64,000 nucleotides of DNA from Lentisphaerota bacterium (GCA_015061815.1 SUVW01000001.1:1-64000), one strand, 5' to 3'; shown: positions 36,767 through 45,856, counted from the first letter of the stretch. The notes: generated by a model not told the origin, from the letters alone. Program-made: numbers and translations.

Positions 36767-37730
36767 CCGCAGCTTTCACCGGCATTAAGTCTTTGCCCAG
36801 ATCGACCAACCCGCCATCCGCCGCAGGCTGCGGCTTGGAATTGGATTCTTCCAGCAATTCCGAAATGGTCAACGCCCCCTGCTTCGGATCGTCATAATCA
36901 ATACCTTTCCTGGCCGGTACGCCTCCCATTCTGGAAACAACACCACTTTTCGGATTACGATACAGCATCGGCACAGTTCCGCTGGTTTTCCAGTAGCTGT
37001 TTTCCAGGGTCATCCCGTCAGCATTAAAGGCCATATAGTGATAAACCCGGGGGCCGACCGGCATCAACAGATGTATCCGGCTCAACATATCGACCTGCGC
37101 CGAGAAATTCATGTGCGACATAACCATTCCCAACCGGGTGACGGCATAAACTTTGCCATCGTCCTCCACGCGCAAATAGTAATATTTGGTCCCGTCACCT
37201 TCGACTTTGCACACAGAATAACGCCTTTCGATGTGACGGTCATCATCTCCGGTGCGGCTGGGCAGGCCGACAACTTTCTGCCACACCACCGCGCCGGCAG
37301 ATATGCGGATCAATTCATCTTTGCTCCGGTATTCGTAAGGGATGTTATTGTGCGACACGTAAGCGTGGATATGAAAAACGCCTTCTTTATCCAAATCATA
37401 ATATTTATTCAGCGGGATGACCATGTTTTTGATCTCTCCGGGAGCAATATAAAGACCGTCAACAGAAATTTCCATGCCTTTGCGCCGCTGGATCAAACGG
37501 TTGCTGCTGTCGCGGATATCAAAAAGAATAAACCCCTGCAGTTCCGGCCGTTTTCCGAAAAGAAGCGGCTTGCCGGAATCATTACGCAATGTCACACACG
37601 CATAAATGCGTTCATAAAGCATATAACGGGAACGGTTGAAACGCAATGAAACCGAAAATTGCCCGTATGCTGTGGAAAAGAACATGATGAAAAGAAACGT
37701 TATCGCGCCGACTTTCCATGATTTCACCAT
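36756..37730 (-). CDS. Secreted protein of unknown function
   Basis: I do not recognise this 324-residue protein. It has a signal peptide (about MVKSWKVGAITFLFIMFFSTAYG) and then a beta-rich region with FSVSLRFNRSRYMLYERIYACVTLRNDSGKPL that recalls the immunoglobulin-like fold of periplasmic DUF-type proteins, and a C-terminal Pro/Gly-rich tail. The start has a strong AGGAGG ribosome site. It overlaps the RNA methyltransferase gene by 11 bp and follows the phosphoesterase gene by 24 bp, so all three likely form one operon. Confidence 0.75.
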   Translation of the reverse strand: MVKSWKVGAITFLFIMFFSTAYGQFSVSLRFNRSRYMLYERIYACVTLRNDSGKPLLFGKRPELQGFILFDIRDSSNRLIQRRKGMEISVDGLYIAPGEIKNMVIPLNKYYDLDKEGVFHIHAYVSHNNIPYEYRSKDELIRISAGAVVWQKVVGLPSRTGDDDRHIERRYSVCKVEGDGTKYYYLRVEDDGKVYAVTRLGMVMSHMNFSAQVDMLSRIHLLMPVGPRVYHYMAFNADGMTLENSYWKTSGTVPMLYRNPKSGVVSRMGGVPARKGIDYDDPKQGALTISELLEESNSKPQPAADGGLVDLGKDLMPVKAADED

Positions 37731-37754
37731 TATACCACTCCTCCTGATAGATTT

Positions 37755-38567
37755 TTAACGGCCGATCCCCAAGCGGACAGCCAGCCTTTCCGGCAGTCCG
37801 GCCGCCAGAACTTTTTCCTGCGCCGCCTGAATGTCATACGGAACCCGGTAACGGGTCACCGTTTCTTTGCCGGAATCAAAAATTGCAAATGACGCCCGGG
37901 TATCACCATTGCGCGGCTGCCCGATGCTGCCAATATTGAAAAGATATTTATGCCCCTTCTGCAAAGGGATTTCCAACTCATCAGCTATGGAAAAATCTTC
38001 GTTTGCTTCCGGCATATCCGGATTTTCCTCCCAGCCGGAAATTTTTTCCACCAGCCGTCCGCCGACTGCAAACGGCATTTTGTCAAATGCCACCGGGACA
38101 TGGGAGTGACCGCAAAAACAAAGTTGCGTAAACTGATATGAAAAATTACTCACCGCATGATGAGCATCAAAAACATATCCCCACGTTTCCGGAGAATCCA
38201 AAGTCGCATGCACCAGTGTCACCGGTATCCCCGGCACCCGCTGCTTGTAAGGCATGGCATCAAGAAATTCCATATCCGCCGGTGACAGCATCTTTTTGGT
38301 CCACTGTATGGCAAGAGCCGCGTTTTCATTGAACCCGTCACCTTCATCATTGTCGCGGATGGCAAAATCATCATGATTTCCCCGTACTGCCGCCACAAAA
38401 CCGAGTTCTTTAGCCATTGCGATACAACGGGATACATCCGCATTGTAACCGACCAGATCCCCTAAAAACAGATAATGATCCACGCCCAATTGCGAACATT
38501 TCTGCAAAACAGCTTCAAAAGCATCGGCATTGGAGTGGATATCACTCAAAACAGCATACTTCGGCAT
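37755..38567 (-). CDS. Calcineurin-like metallophosphoesterase (YfcE/MJ0936-like)
   Basis: The product (about 270 residues) has the metal-binding series LSDIHSNADAFEAVL, FLGDLVGYNAD, RGNHDDFA and CFCGHSHVPV. Proteins of this type hydrolyse phosphodiesters or are protein or nucleotide phosphatases. I choose ATG 38567 (MPKYAVLSDIH); the frame extends to 38603 but that part is not conserved. It is probably the first gene of the operon with the unknown secreted protein and RNA methyltransferase. Confidence 0.9.
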   Translation of the reverse strand: MPKYAVLSDIHSNADAFEAVLQKCSQLGVDHYLFLGDLVGYNADVSRCIAMAKELGFVAAVRGNHDDFAIRDNDEGDGFNENAALAIQWTKKMLSPADMEFLDAMPYKQRVPGIPVTLVHATLDSPETWGYVFDAHHAVSNFSYQFTQLCFCGHSHVPVAFDKMPFAVGGRLVEKISGWEENPDMPEANEDFSIADELEIPLQKGHKYLFNIGSIGQPRNGDTRASFAIFDSGKETVTRYRVPYDIQAAQEKVLAAGLPERLAVRLGIGR

Positions 38568-38614
38568 AACACCTTTTCCCTTTTTTATCCAAGACGGTTT
38601 CAAAAATCATCTTT

Positions 38615-38633
38615 GACTTTTGAAATCACCTCA
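38615..38633 (+). repeat. 19-bp shared element, copy 1
   Basis: GACTTTTGAAATCACCTCA here matches 18 of 19 bases with 40858-40876. It forms part of an inverted repeat (TTTCAAAA at 38609-38616 region with TTTTGAAA). The two copies bracket rnpB and the GT-C gene. Confidence 0.4.
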
Positions 38634-38642
38634 TCCATAAAA

Positions 38643-38657
38643 ACGGCAGAGCCGTTG
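38643..38657 (-). terminator. rnpB terminator
   Basis: Stem AACGGC (38643-38648) with GCCGTT (38652-38657), loop AGA; on the minus strand the stem is followed by TTTTTATGG. It lies about 25 bases after the RNase P RNA 3' end. Confidence 0.7.
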
Positions 38658-38683
38658 AATTTTCAATTCAAGGAAACATCATT

Positions 38684-39026
38684 GTCCGCTGTAAGCCGGA
38701 TTCTGTACCGCAAAAGCGGCGGCAATCATCTGTCTGTGCGACCAGAACCCGGAGTTTATAACGCCGCGAGTAACGGCTCACTCCCTATTTGGTCTTGCTG
38801 CGGGAGGAGTTTACCATGCGGTGAAGCTCTCACATTCACCCGGTGGGCTCTTACCCCACCCTTTCACCCTTACCGCCGTAAAACGGCGGCGGTCTGCTCT
38901 CTGTTGCACTGGTCTTTCTGCGGAATATCGTCCGCAGCACCCCTCTTTTCAAAGGGGCTCCCCACTCTATGCAGTCCGGACTTTCCTCAACGGGAAAAAA
39001 TTCCCGCCGCGACTGCCCGCGTCCAA
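38684..39026 (-). ncRNA. rnpB: RNase P RNA (bacterial type A)
   Basis: On the minus strand the core GAGGAAAGTCCGGACTGCAT (near 38975-38995), the downstream CACAGACAGATGATTGCCGC and the 3' GAATCCGGCTTACAGCGGAC are all present in the correct order over about 343 bases, the usual RNase P RNA length. The 5' strand GGACGCGGGCAGTC can pair with later segments as in helix P1-P3. The ends are estimated to a few bases. A promoter is at 39045-39073. Confidence 0.95.
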
Positions 39027-39044
39027 AGATGTTTCCAATATATT

Positions 39045-39073
39045 AATATACTCATGTTATGCTGAATATGCAA
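39045..39073 (-). promoter_or_regulatory. rnpB promoter
   Basis: Minus strand: -35 TTGCAT at 39068-39073, 17 bp spacer, -10 TATATT at 39045-39050. The predicted start is about 10-12 bases before the mature RNA. It is divergent from the promoter of the next gene. Confidence 0.6.
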
Positions 39074-39112
39074 GAATTTTTCTGCAAATCTTCGCAAGAT
39101 AACCTTTTTAAC

Positions 39113-39141
39113 TTGTTTTCCGGCGTTTTTGGTGATATATT
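39113..39141 (+). promoter_or_regulatory. Promoter for the GT-C type gene
   Basis: -35 TTGTTT at 39113-39118, 17 bp spacer, extended -10 TGATATATT with TATATT at 39136-39141. It lies upstream of the ATG at 39171 and within a longer possible frame, supporting the later start. Confidence 0.55.
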
Positions 39142-39170
39142 CAACAGATGTTCAAGGAGATATCTCAACG

Positions 39171-40772
39171 ATGCTTACCCGAAAGAAAATTTTAATGCTC
39201 ACAGCCCTGACTGCACTGATCGTCAGAGTACTTTTTGCCATTGCATTTTACTTCTCTTATTTTGAAAGTTACCATCTGGTTCCGGGATTGGATATGCAAA
39301 CTTTGCTGCGCTATTCCGAATGGACAGGCGAAAACAGTTATCCACCCTTTTTCACTTTTCACCGGCTGATGATTTTCCTGATATGGCTGGTCAACGGAAA
39401 AACTCACTGTGTCTGGGCGATTTTCATCCTCCAATGCCTGACCGGTATACTTGGAGCTGTATGTGTGGCAGATATCGTCCGCAAAATATCCGGCAACCGG
39501 CTTGCGGCATTGATCTGCGCAATCGCCTCAAGCTGTTATCTGCCGGCATTAATGTATGAATTTTCCGTATTGAAAGAGACATTTGCGGTTAACTTTATGC
39601 TGTTTCTTTTCTGGAGCATGCTCAATGCCCTGCACCGGAAATTTGATTTGAAAAGTTCCATGCTTTTCGGATTATGCTGTTTTGCCGCACTGGAAGGGCG
39701 GCTGGCAGTACTGCCAGCCGTCGGGCTCTGCGGGATTTATTGTATCATAAAAATGTGGAAACACCGCAAAGTAAAAAGAGTTCTTGCCTGCGCACTGCTT
39801 CCGGCAATACTGCTGCTGACAGCATCGGTTTTTAATAAGTACTGCGGCAATTGGCCGTTTTCCCCGTTTTTCAATATCGTTTCGTATACGCTGACTTACA
39901 ACAATTCCGGAGCAGCCCCCGGAAACAGAGACACCGTATCAGAACCTCCGGGAAGAACGGCAGCCGTGATCAGGACAGTCACCCAAGCGGCATCCAGAGT
40001 TCCCAAACTGTTCAAATCCGGAGAACTGCCGGAAAACCAGAATATCTACTTCTGGTGTAAAAAAATTCCGGTGATGAATATTTTTATTGCTCCCGGAGTG
40101 CTGATACCTCTTGCCGCCGCCGGCATTATGGTCATACTGCTTTCCGGAGAATTCAAACGCCGGTACGGACTGCTGCTTTTGCCGGTATTAATGCTGGTTC
40201 TGCCGCTGTGTGCCAGAGAGCCTATCGGGCGGTACCGCTTGATGCTGACACCGTATTTCTTTATGATTTCAGCTTGTGCGGTCATGATTTTCCTGAAATT
40301 GAAATCGCCGCGCCGCCGGGGGATAGTGCTGATGGGAGCCGGGGCCGGAGCATTTTTCAGCATTCACAACGGGGATGTCCCTCAAAGGATACGATATTCT
40401 GACTACCGTTCGTACGCGATTGCGGTTGCCAATACGCCGGACGTGTCGAAAGAGGAGATTTTGAATACGGCTTACGAATATTGGGAAGCAACCGGGTTCC
40501 GTTCGTCTGCCGCATTCGAAATGATGATGGGCAGATGTCTGAAAAACGGTGAGCTGCAATTTGGCCGCGCAGTGATCAAACAGGCTGCGGCCAATGGGAT
40601 AGATGCCAACGTGATATATTACTTCAATGCCTGGATATATGCACTGGAAAATCAACCGGATGCAGTAAAGACAGAACTGGAAAAAATCCGCGTTCTGCCT
40701 CCGGAACTTCAACAAAAAGCCGCAAGACTTTATTATGACACGATCCGGATATTGAATAAGGATGAAAAGTGA
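39171..40772 (+). CDS. GT-C fold membrane glycosyltransferase (PMT/ArnT-like)
   Basis: The protein (about 533 residues from MLTRKKILMLTALT) has about ten membrane helices in the first 390 residues and a soluble TPR-like C-terminal part. The first outside loop carries the acid motif GLDMQTLLRYSEW, the usual catalytic position for polyprenyl-sugar-using GT-C enzymes. The acceptor is unknown. An AAGGAGA ribosome site 11 bases upstream supports the start at 39171 over 39129. Confidence 0.75.
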   Translation: MLTRKKILMLTALTALIVRVLFAIAFYFSYFESYHLVPGLDMQTLLRYSEWTGENSYPPFFTFHRLMIFLIWLVNGKTHCVWAIFILQCLTGILGAVCVADIVRKISGNRLAALICAIASSCYLPALMYEFSVLKETFAVNFMLFLFWSMLNALHRKFDLKSSMLFGLCCFAALEGRLAVLPAVGLCGIYCIIKMWKHRKVKRVLACALLPAILLLTASVFNKYCGNWPFSPFFNIVSYTLTYNNSGAAPGNRDTVSEPPGRTAAVIRTVTQAASRVPKLFKSGELPENQNIYFWCKKIPVMNIFIAPGVLIPLAAAGIMVILLSGEFKRRYGLLLLPVLMLVLPLCAREPIGRYRLMLTPYFFMISACAVMIFLKLKSPRRRGIVLMGAGAGAFFSIHNGDVPQRIRYSDYRSYAIAVANTPDVSKEEILNTAYEYWEATGFRSSAAFEMMMGRCLKNGELQFGRAVIKQAAANGIDANVIYYFNAWIYALENQPDAVKTELEKIRVLPPELQQKAARLYYDTIRILNKDEK

Positions 40773-40780
40773 AGTATATT
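40752..40780 (+). promoter_or_regulatory. metG promoter
   Basis: -35 TTGAAT at 40752-40757, 17 bp spacer, -10 TATATT at 40775-40780, placing a leader of about 130 bases before metG. The -35 lies inside the end of the previous gene. Confidence 0.5.
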
Positions 40781-40857
40781 ATATAATGCGAAAGTAATTC
40801 GAAAAAATTGCAAATCAGCATCATAAAATTAAATTGCGGATTTCAACAGTTTTTGAG

Positions 40858-40876
40858 GACTTTTGAAATTACCTCA
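40858..40876 (+). repeat. 19-bp shared element, copy 2
   Basis: GACTTTTGAAATTACCTCA in the metG leader, one base different from 38615-38633. Here too it lies inside an inverted repeat (ATTTCAA with TTGAAAT), so it may be a structural leader element. Confidence 0.4.
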
Positions 40877-40919
40877 ATAAAAAAACAGAATAATAAAAAT
40901 AATTTTTGGAGATATTATC

Positions 40920-42863
40920 ATGAGTGAAAAATTTTACGTAACCACCCCGATCTATTATGTCAATGACCGTCCGCATATCGGACATGCCTATACCACAGTG
41001 CTGGCAGATGTACTGGCCCGCACTCACCGTTCGCTCGGCGACCGTACTTTTTTCCTCACCGGCACTGATGAACACGGTCAGAAAGTTCAGAATGCCGCTG
41101 AAAAACGGGGGGTCGATCCGCAGACTCACTGCGATGAAACAGTCGTGCGTTTTCAGGAGTTATGGCAGAGGCTCGGGATCACCAACGACTACTTCATCCG
41201 TACCACACAGGAAAGTCACAAAAGAATCGTTGCCAAAATCATGCAGGAACTCTATGACCGCGATGAAATTTACAAAGCGGATTACACCGGCTGGTATTGT
41301 GTCGGCTGCGAAAGGTTTTTTACGGAAAAAGATCTGGTGGACGGGAAATGCCCGGATTGCGGCCGGGATGTCAATGCCATTACAGAAAGCAACTACTTTT
41401 TCCGCATGAGCAAATATCAGCAGTGGCTGATCGACTACATCCAGACCCATCCGGAATTCATCCAGCCTGCTTTCCGTGCCAATGAAACTCTCGGTTTTCT
41501 GAAAAAACCGTTGGGCGACCTCTGTATCAGCCGTCCGAAATCACGCCTGAACTGGGGAATCGAACTGCCGTTTGATCCGGAGTATGTCTGCTATGTCTGG
41601 TTCGATGCTCTGATCAACTATATTTCCGGAGTCGGTTACGGTTCTGATGAGGAAAAGTTCAATTCATGGTGGCCGGCGAGCTGCCATCTCATCGGCAAAG
41701 ATATCCTCACCACCCACACCGTATACTGGCCGACCATGCTCAAAGCGATCGGCCTGCCCATGCCGCAGACGATTTTCGCTCACGGCTGGTGGCTGACCGG
41801 CAACAGCAAAATGAGCAAATCTCTGGGCAATGTGGTAAATCCGATGGATATGATCGACCGGGCCGGAGTGGATGCATTCCGCTACTTTTTGATGGCGGAA
41901 ATGAGTCCGGGCAATGATGCCAATTTCAGTGAAGACGGATTTATTTCGCGTTACAACAGTGATTTGGCCAATGACCTGGGCAATCTGCTTTCACGGGTCA
42001 GTAAATTGACCATCCGCGCCACCGGCGGCGAAATCCCGGTTCCCGGAGAACCCAATGCCGATGATGCCGAACTTGCCGCCGCCGTAAATACCGCCATTGA
42101 AGCCATGTCCGGCAGTTTGCTCTCTTACAAGCTGGATCAGGGGATCAATGCCGCAATGAATGCCGTCCGGGCCGGCAACCGTTATCTGGAAAAATGTGCG
42201 CCCTGGACTCTGGCTAAAAACGGAGATACCGCCAGATTGCATACCGTACTGCACAATGCGGCCGATGCACTCTGCCGGGTGGCAGTACTGCTGGCTCCGG
42301 TAATGCCGGAAAAGATGGCGGAATTACTTGCTGTTCTCGGGGCAGACAAGGCCGGCATTTCCGGAATTTCCGGCTTGAAAGAACTGAAATCAGTTGCCGG
42401 ATTCGTAATGAAAGAAACTGCCCCGCTTTTCCCGCGCATCGTAGTGGAAGAAGAAACCGTCAAAGCTGCTTCTGTTCCCAAAGCAGATAAAAAGGCCAAA
42501 GCGGAAAAAGCTCCGGCAGCAAATGATCTGCCGGTAAATGTTACGGTAACGATCGATGAATTTTTCAAAACCAAACTGAAAACTGCAAAGGTCCTTACCG
42601 CTGAAAAAGTCGAAGGTGCCGATAAACTGCTCAAACTTTCCATTGAAGTCGGCAGTGAGATCCGTCAACTGGTAGCCGGGGTCGCACAATTCTACACCCC
42701 CGAAGCCATCATCGGAAAAACTATTGTCATCGTATCCAACCTCAAACCGGCAAAAATCCGGGGTATAGAATCACAAGGCATGCTGTTGGCAGCCAAAAAC
42801 GGTGATTCTTTGAAATTGGTGACTCTTGACGGAGAAATGCCGTCCGGAGTGGATATCGGCTGA
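40920..42863 (+). CDS. metG: Methionyl-tRNA synthetase
   Basis: The 647-residue protein has HIGH (PHIGHAYTT), KMSKS (NSKMSKSLGN), the zinc knuckle CVGCERFF and CPDCGRD, an anticodon-binding domain, a low-complexity Lys/Ala linker (about 520-540) and a C-terminal EMAP/Arc1-like tRNA-binding domain (about 545-647) for dimerisation. The one-knuckle, tail-bearing form is widespread. It starts with a TTTTTGGAG ribosome site. Confidence 0.97.
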   Translation: MSEKFYVTTPIYYVNDRPHIGHAYTTVLADVLARTHRSLGDRTFFLTGTDEHGQKVQNAAEKRGVDPQTHCDETVVRFQELWQRLGITNDYFIRTTQESHKRIVAKIMQELYDRDEIYKADYTGWYCVGCERFFTEKDLVDGKCPDCGRDVNAITESNYFFRMSKYQQWLIDYIQTHPEFIQPAFRANETLGFLKKPLGDLCISRPKSRLNWGIELPFDPEYVCYVWFDALINYISGVGYGSDEEKFNSWWPASCHLIGKDILTTHTVYWPTMLKAIGLPMPQTIFAHGWWLTGNSKMSKSLGNVVNPMDMIDRAGVDAFRYFLMAEMSPGNDANFSEDGFISRYNSDLANDLGNLLSRVSKLTIRATGGEIPVPGEPNADDAELAAAVNTAIEAMSGSLLSYKLDQGINAAMNAVRAGNRYLEKCAPWTLAKNGDTARLHTVLHNAADALCRVAVLLAPVMPEKMAELLAVLGADKAGISGISGLKELKSVAGFVMKETAPLFPRIVVEEETVKAASVPKADKKAKAEKAPAANDLPVNVTVTIDEFFKTKLKTAKVLTAEKVEGADKLLKLSIEVGSEIRQLVAGVAQFYTPEAIIGKTIVIVSNLKPAKIRGIESQGMLLAAKNGDSLKLVTLDGEMPSGVDIG

Positions 42864-42890
42864 AATCGCCGGATAAATCAAACAGTCAAA

Positions 42891-42938
42891 GGGCAGTTGT
42901 TCATCACCATTCAAGGTTTGGCAACTGCCCACATCTTT
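42891..42938 (+). terminator. Hairpin after metG
   Basis: Stem GGGCAGTTG (42891-42899) with CAACTGCCC (42922-42930), 22-base loop, followed by ACATCTTTATC. The stem is strong but the T tract is poor. Confidence 0.45.
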
Positions 42939-42990
42939 ATCGTCACTCAAGCAGCGGACAATTCAAACAGTTTGCAACCGTGATTCCATC

Positions 42991-43608
42991 TTATTGCATC
43001 CCCGCATCATACGTCCGGCCCATATTACAATTGAACAACGGTAAAAACGGTATCCATGAACGGGGATTGTAATTCAGCAGCCCGATTTGAAATTTGCCGC
43101 CTTCATTAAATAAACCGATCTGCAAAAAACGTTCATCAAAATCTTCGCTGAAAACCTTATGTTCTGCTGAATTTATCAATCCGATTTGGATCTCATCGGC
43201 GATATTCACTCCCAGCAGCTGCAGACACTCCATTTCGCCGGTCATTCCGAGAAGCGATATCTGCACTCCGTAATTTTTGTTAACGACCGCCAACGGAGCG
43301 CACACGACAGCATAATTACACCGGCTTCCGGCGACGATCAAGCCGGTTTGCACACCATAATTATTTTCCTGCTGATTTTTCCATCCGGCAAATGATAAAA
43401 CAGATGAATTCTGTTCCAGACACAGTAATCCCAGGGATAAAACCGTATCATTATCATTGCCTGTAATACCCGGAGTTTCCGTCAGCCCCCATGTCAGCTG
43501 GAGAGGAACAAATTTGTTGTCAACAGATTTTCCTCCGTTATCCTCTGCGGTTCCGGCAAAAATGGTTATACCACAGAGAAACAATACCAGGCCGACTGCT
43601 TTTTTCAT
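42991..43608 (-). CDS. Surface-repeat-like exported protein (LA_2272-like)
   Basis: The protein (about 205 residues from MKKAVGLVLFLCGITIFAG, a signal peptide) has several glycine-centred segments such as NNYGVQTGLIV, NKNYGVQISLLG and KFQIGLLNYNPRSWIPFLPLFN, a pattern of LA_2272-type surface repeat proteins, which are thought to form outer-membrane beta-structures. Role unknown. A GGGAGG ribosome site 8 bases upstream marks the start at 43608. It follows the CE12-like gene and probably shares its promoter. Confidence 0.7.
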   Translation of the reverse strand: MKKAVGLVLFLCGITIFAGTAEDNGGKSVDNKFVPLQLTWGLTETPGITGNDNDTVLSLGLLCLEQNSSVLSFAGWKNQQENNYGVQTGLIVAGSRCNYAVVCAPLAVVNKNYGVQISLLGMTGEMECLQLLGVNIADEIQIGLINSAEHKVFSEDFDERFLQIGLFNEGGKFQIGLLNYNPRSWIPFLPLFNCNMGRTYDAGMQ

Positions 43609-43638
43609 AAAAACCTCCCATTTCCTACTCGGCACCAG

Positions 43639-44373
43639 TCAAAGAAAAAGTCCGGCAACCGGCAATTTCTGCCGTTTGGCTTCTTTGACAAAAAGTTCGG
43701 CGTAAAACTTCGCGCCTTTGCTGCTCAAGTGGACATTATCGTTTATTCCGTCGGGAAAATTAGGATATTTACCCTCCGGTAAGATCAGATGATTTTCCCG
43801 GGCGGCACTCCTGCCCATCTCATTCATCGCAACCAGAGCCGCCGCATTCAAATCCACAAAATCACAACCTGTTTCAGCAGCAACTTGCCGGCAGGCGGCA
43901 ATATAAGTTTCTGCCTTCGGTGTATTGAATGCCCTGCCTTTATCATTGAAACGGTGAACTGCTGTTTGCGTACAGAGAACAGGAATCATTCCGCGTCTGC
44001 GGGCCTCGGCAATATAAATTTTAAGATATAACGGAAAAGTCGTTTCCGGATAAGTGGTCCGGTAAATATTTTTTTCGCCGTATTCCGCATCATTATGACC
44101 GAATTGAATGATCACAAAATCTCCGCTTTTTCCGGCCCGCAAGATGCCTTCCCACCGCTTTTCAGAGATAAATGACATACTGGACCGGCCGCCGGTGGCC
44201 CGATTGATGACCGTAACACCGGAACGGCAGAATTCCGGCAGAGCCATCCCCCATCCTGCTTGCGGATAACGTTTGGCTGTATATTGCGACATCGTCGAAT
44301 CTCCCGCCATGTAAATGTCCGCCGCCGTCAATATCAACGGCAAAAACAAAACAGCAACCGTTTTTTTCAACAT
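43639..44373 (-). CDS. SGNH hydrolase, CE12-like (rhamnogalacturonan acetylesterase)
   Basis: The 244-residue protein has the SGNH blocks: GDSTMSQY (nucleophile Ser), FGHND, and the late DNVHLSSKG with Asp and His. The arrangement and length match CE12 enzymes, which remove acetyl groups from pectin rhamnogalacturonan. A signal peptide (MLKKTVAVLFLPLILTAAD) indicates export. A promoter at 44411-44439 precedes it. Confidence 0.88.
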   Translation of the reverse strand: MLKKTVAVLFLPLILTAADIYMAGDSTMSQYTAKRYPQAGWGMALPEFCRSGVTVINRATGGRSSMSFISEKRWEGILRAGKSGDFVIIQFGHNDAEYGEKNIYRTTYPETTFPLYLKIYIAEARRRGMIPVLCTQTAVHRFNDKGRAFNTPKAETYIAACRQVAAETGCDFVDLNAAALVAMNEMGRSAARENHLILPEGKYPNFPDGINDNVHLSSKGAKFYAELFVKEAKRQKLPVAGLFL

Positions 44374-44410
44374 CTTTCACACTCCCTGTTATACCAACTC
44401 TTCCCTGCAT

Positions 44411-44439
44411 AATATACTGTGTATCTCCGGAAAAATCAA
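44411..44439 (-). promoter_or_regulatory. Promoter for the CE12-like gene
   Basis: Minus strand: -35 TTGATT at 44434-44439, 17 bp spacer, -10 TATATT at 44411-44416, about 30 bases before the start. Confidence 0.6.
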
Positions 44440-44550
44440 ACAAGGCATTGAAGTAAAATCATCAGAAAGAAAATCGACCGGCGGCAGATTGCCGGAAAAA
44501 ATTTAACTTTCTGCGGTAAATAATTCGGGAAAAAACTTGCAATATCAGGT

Positions 44551-44570
44551 AAAAAAGGGGATTCCGCCCC
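44551..44570 (-). terminator. Terminator after plsX
   Basis: On the minus strand, GGGG (44567-44570) and CCCC (44557-44560) form a short GC stem with a six-base loop followed by six T's. The stem is short but the tail is good. Confidence 0.45.
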
Positions 44571-44616
44571 CGCCGCCAGCTCAAAATACTGACGATCATC
44601 GGGATGACGGCGTATT

Positions 44617-45639
44617 TTATGCCTTCTCCGGCCGGGCCAAATCCCCGGCCTCGTTGATCGCTTCGACGATCCGTTGATTCAATTCAAACTCAACGCACTC
44701 CGCTGAAACCCGGATCGCATTGCGTACAGCTACCGGATTGGAACCGCCGTGACCGATGATGCAAATCCCATTGATCCCCAACAGCGGTGCGCCGCCGATA
44801 ACATCGGATGAACCATGAGCTTTCAATTCGGCAAAAGCGTTTTTCGCTAAAACAGCCCCGACCAGCCGGGCCGCACTTTTATTCAGAGCTTCTTTCAGCC
44901 AGAAACCGGTGGCACGCGCCAGCCCTTCAGCGCATTTGAGCATCACATTCCCGGCAAAACCGTCGCTGACCAACACATCGCACACCCCCTCGAAAGCGGT
45001 ATTCGCTTCCACATTACCGACAAAATTGATCGGCAGCTGTTCCAGACGTTTGAATGTTTCCTTGGTCAAATCACACCCTTTGATATCTTCACCGCCCACA
45101 CTCAACAACCCGACCCGGGGGCGTTCTTTGTGGTAAAGATAACGGGCGTAAACCTCTCCCATCAAAGCGAATTGCACCATATTATGCACTCCGCAATCCG
45201 GATTCGCCCCGGCATCCATCAACAGGAAACGGTCCTTTTTCGCCGGCATGCTTGCGCCGAGAGCCGGACGGTCAACTCCGGGAAGAGTCCTTGCCAAAAC
45301 CGTTGTTGCAGCCACCGTAGCTCCGGTATGACCGGGAGTGGCCATCGCATCGATCTCTTTGGCTTTCATCATTTTAGCCAAAGCGGTGATCGAAGAATCC
45401 CGTTTGGCCCGCAATGAAATCGCCGATGGCTCCGACATTTCGCAAACAGTTGGAGCGTGAACCAATTCCAGATGCGGATTGCCGGAAATACCATACTTTT
45501 CCAGATAAAAAGCGACCCGGTCACGGTGACCGACCAGAACAATGTCCAAATCGGGAAAATCGACCAACGCCTGTGCCACGCCTTCAACAACGACACCGGG
45601 AGCGAAATCGCCCCCCATTGCATCCACGCCGATTCTCAT
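44617..45639 (-). CDS. plsX: Phosphate acyltransferase PlsX
   Basis: The 340-residue protein starts MRIGVDAMGGDFAPGVVVEG and has RAKRDSSITALAKMMK and GADPDCGVHNM-like (ANPDCGVHNMVQFA), plus the VDAFEG-type EANTAFEGVCDVLVSDGFAGN. PlsX makes acyl-phosphate from acyl-ACP for phospholipid synthesis. It follows rpmF by 37 bp, the common order, but no fab genes follow. Confidence 0.96.
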   Translation of the reverse strand: MRIGVDAMGGDFAPGVVVEGVAQALVDFPDLDIVLVGHRDRVAFYLEKYGISGNPHLELVHAPTVCEMSEPSAISLRAKRDSSITALAKMMKAKEIDAMATPGHTGATVAATTVLARTLPGVDRPALGASMPAKKDRFLLMDAGANPDCGVHNMVQFALMGEVYARYLYHKERPRVGLLSVGGEDIKGCDLTKETFKRLEQLPINFVGNVEANTAFEGVCDVLVSDGFAGNVMLKCAEGLARATGFWLKEALNKSAARLVGAVLAKNAFAELKAHGSSDVIGGAPLLGINGICIIGHGGSNPVAVRNAIRVSAECVEFELNQRIVEAINEAGDLARPEKA

Positions 45640-45676
45640 ATCTTCCGCGTCCGGGTTTTACGGTCAAATCGACCGT

Positions 45677-45856
45677 TTACGCTTCAACTGTAACGACCTG
45701 TTTGCCGTCATACTGTCCGCATTTGGCGCAGACGCGATGAGGCATGACCGGGGCACCGCAAGCACTGCAATAGGTTGCGGCGACACCCTCGTAACGGTTG
45801 GCGGCTTTGCGCTGACGGCGCTGCATACGGGAAGTTTTTCTTTTCGGAACTGCCAT
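45677..45856 (-). CDS. rpmF: 50S ribosomal protein L32
   Basis: A 59-residue frame (MAVPKRKTSRMQRRQRKAAN) is L32, with the zinc-binding cysteine pairs CSACGAP and CAKCGQYDG. It is short enough to be missed by length filters. An AAGGAGTC ribosome site and a promoter at 45923-45950 lie upstream. The gene order rpmF-plsX is usual in bacteria. Confidence 0.97.
   Translation of the reverse strand: MAVPKRKTSRMQRRQRKAANRYEGVAATYCSACGAPVMPHRVCAKCGQYDGKQVVTVEA

Noticed and set aside
38684-39026. tmRNA or SRP RNA
   Set aside because: The order of conserved blocks (GAGGAAAGTCCGG, then the 3' GAATCCGGCTTACAG) is specific to RNase P RNA.
40781-40919. A T-box or other riboswitch in the metG leader
   Set aside because: The leader is about 130 bases and AT-rich, with no T-box sequence or strong stem; only a short inverted repeat is present.
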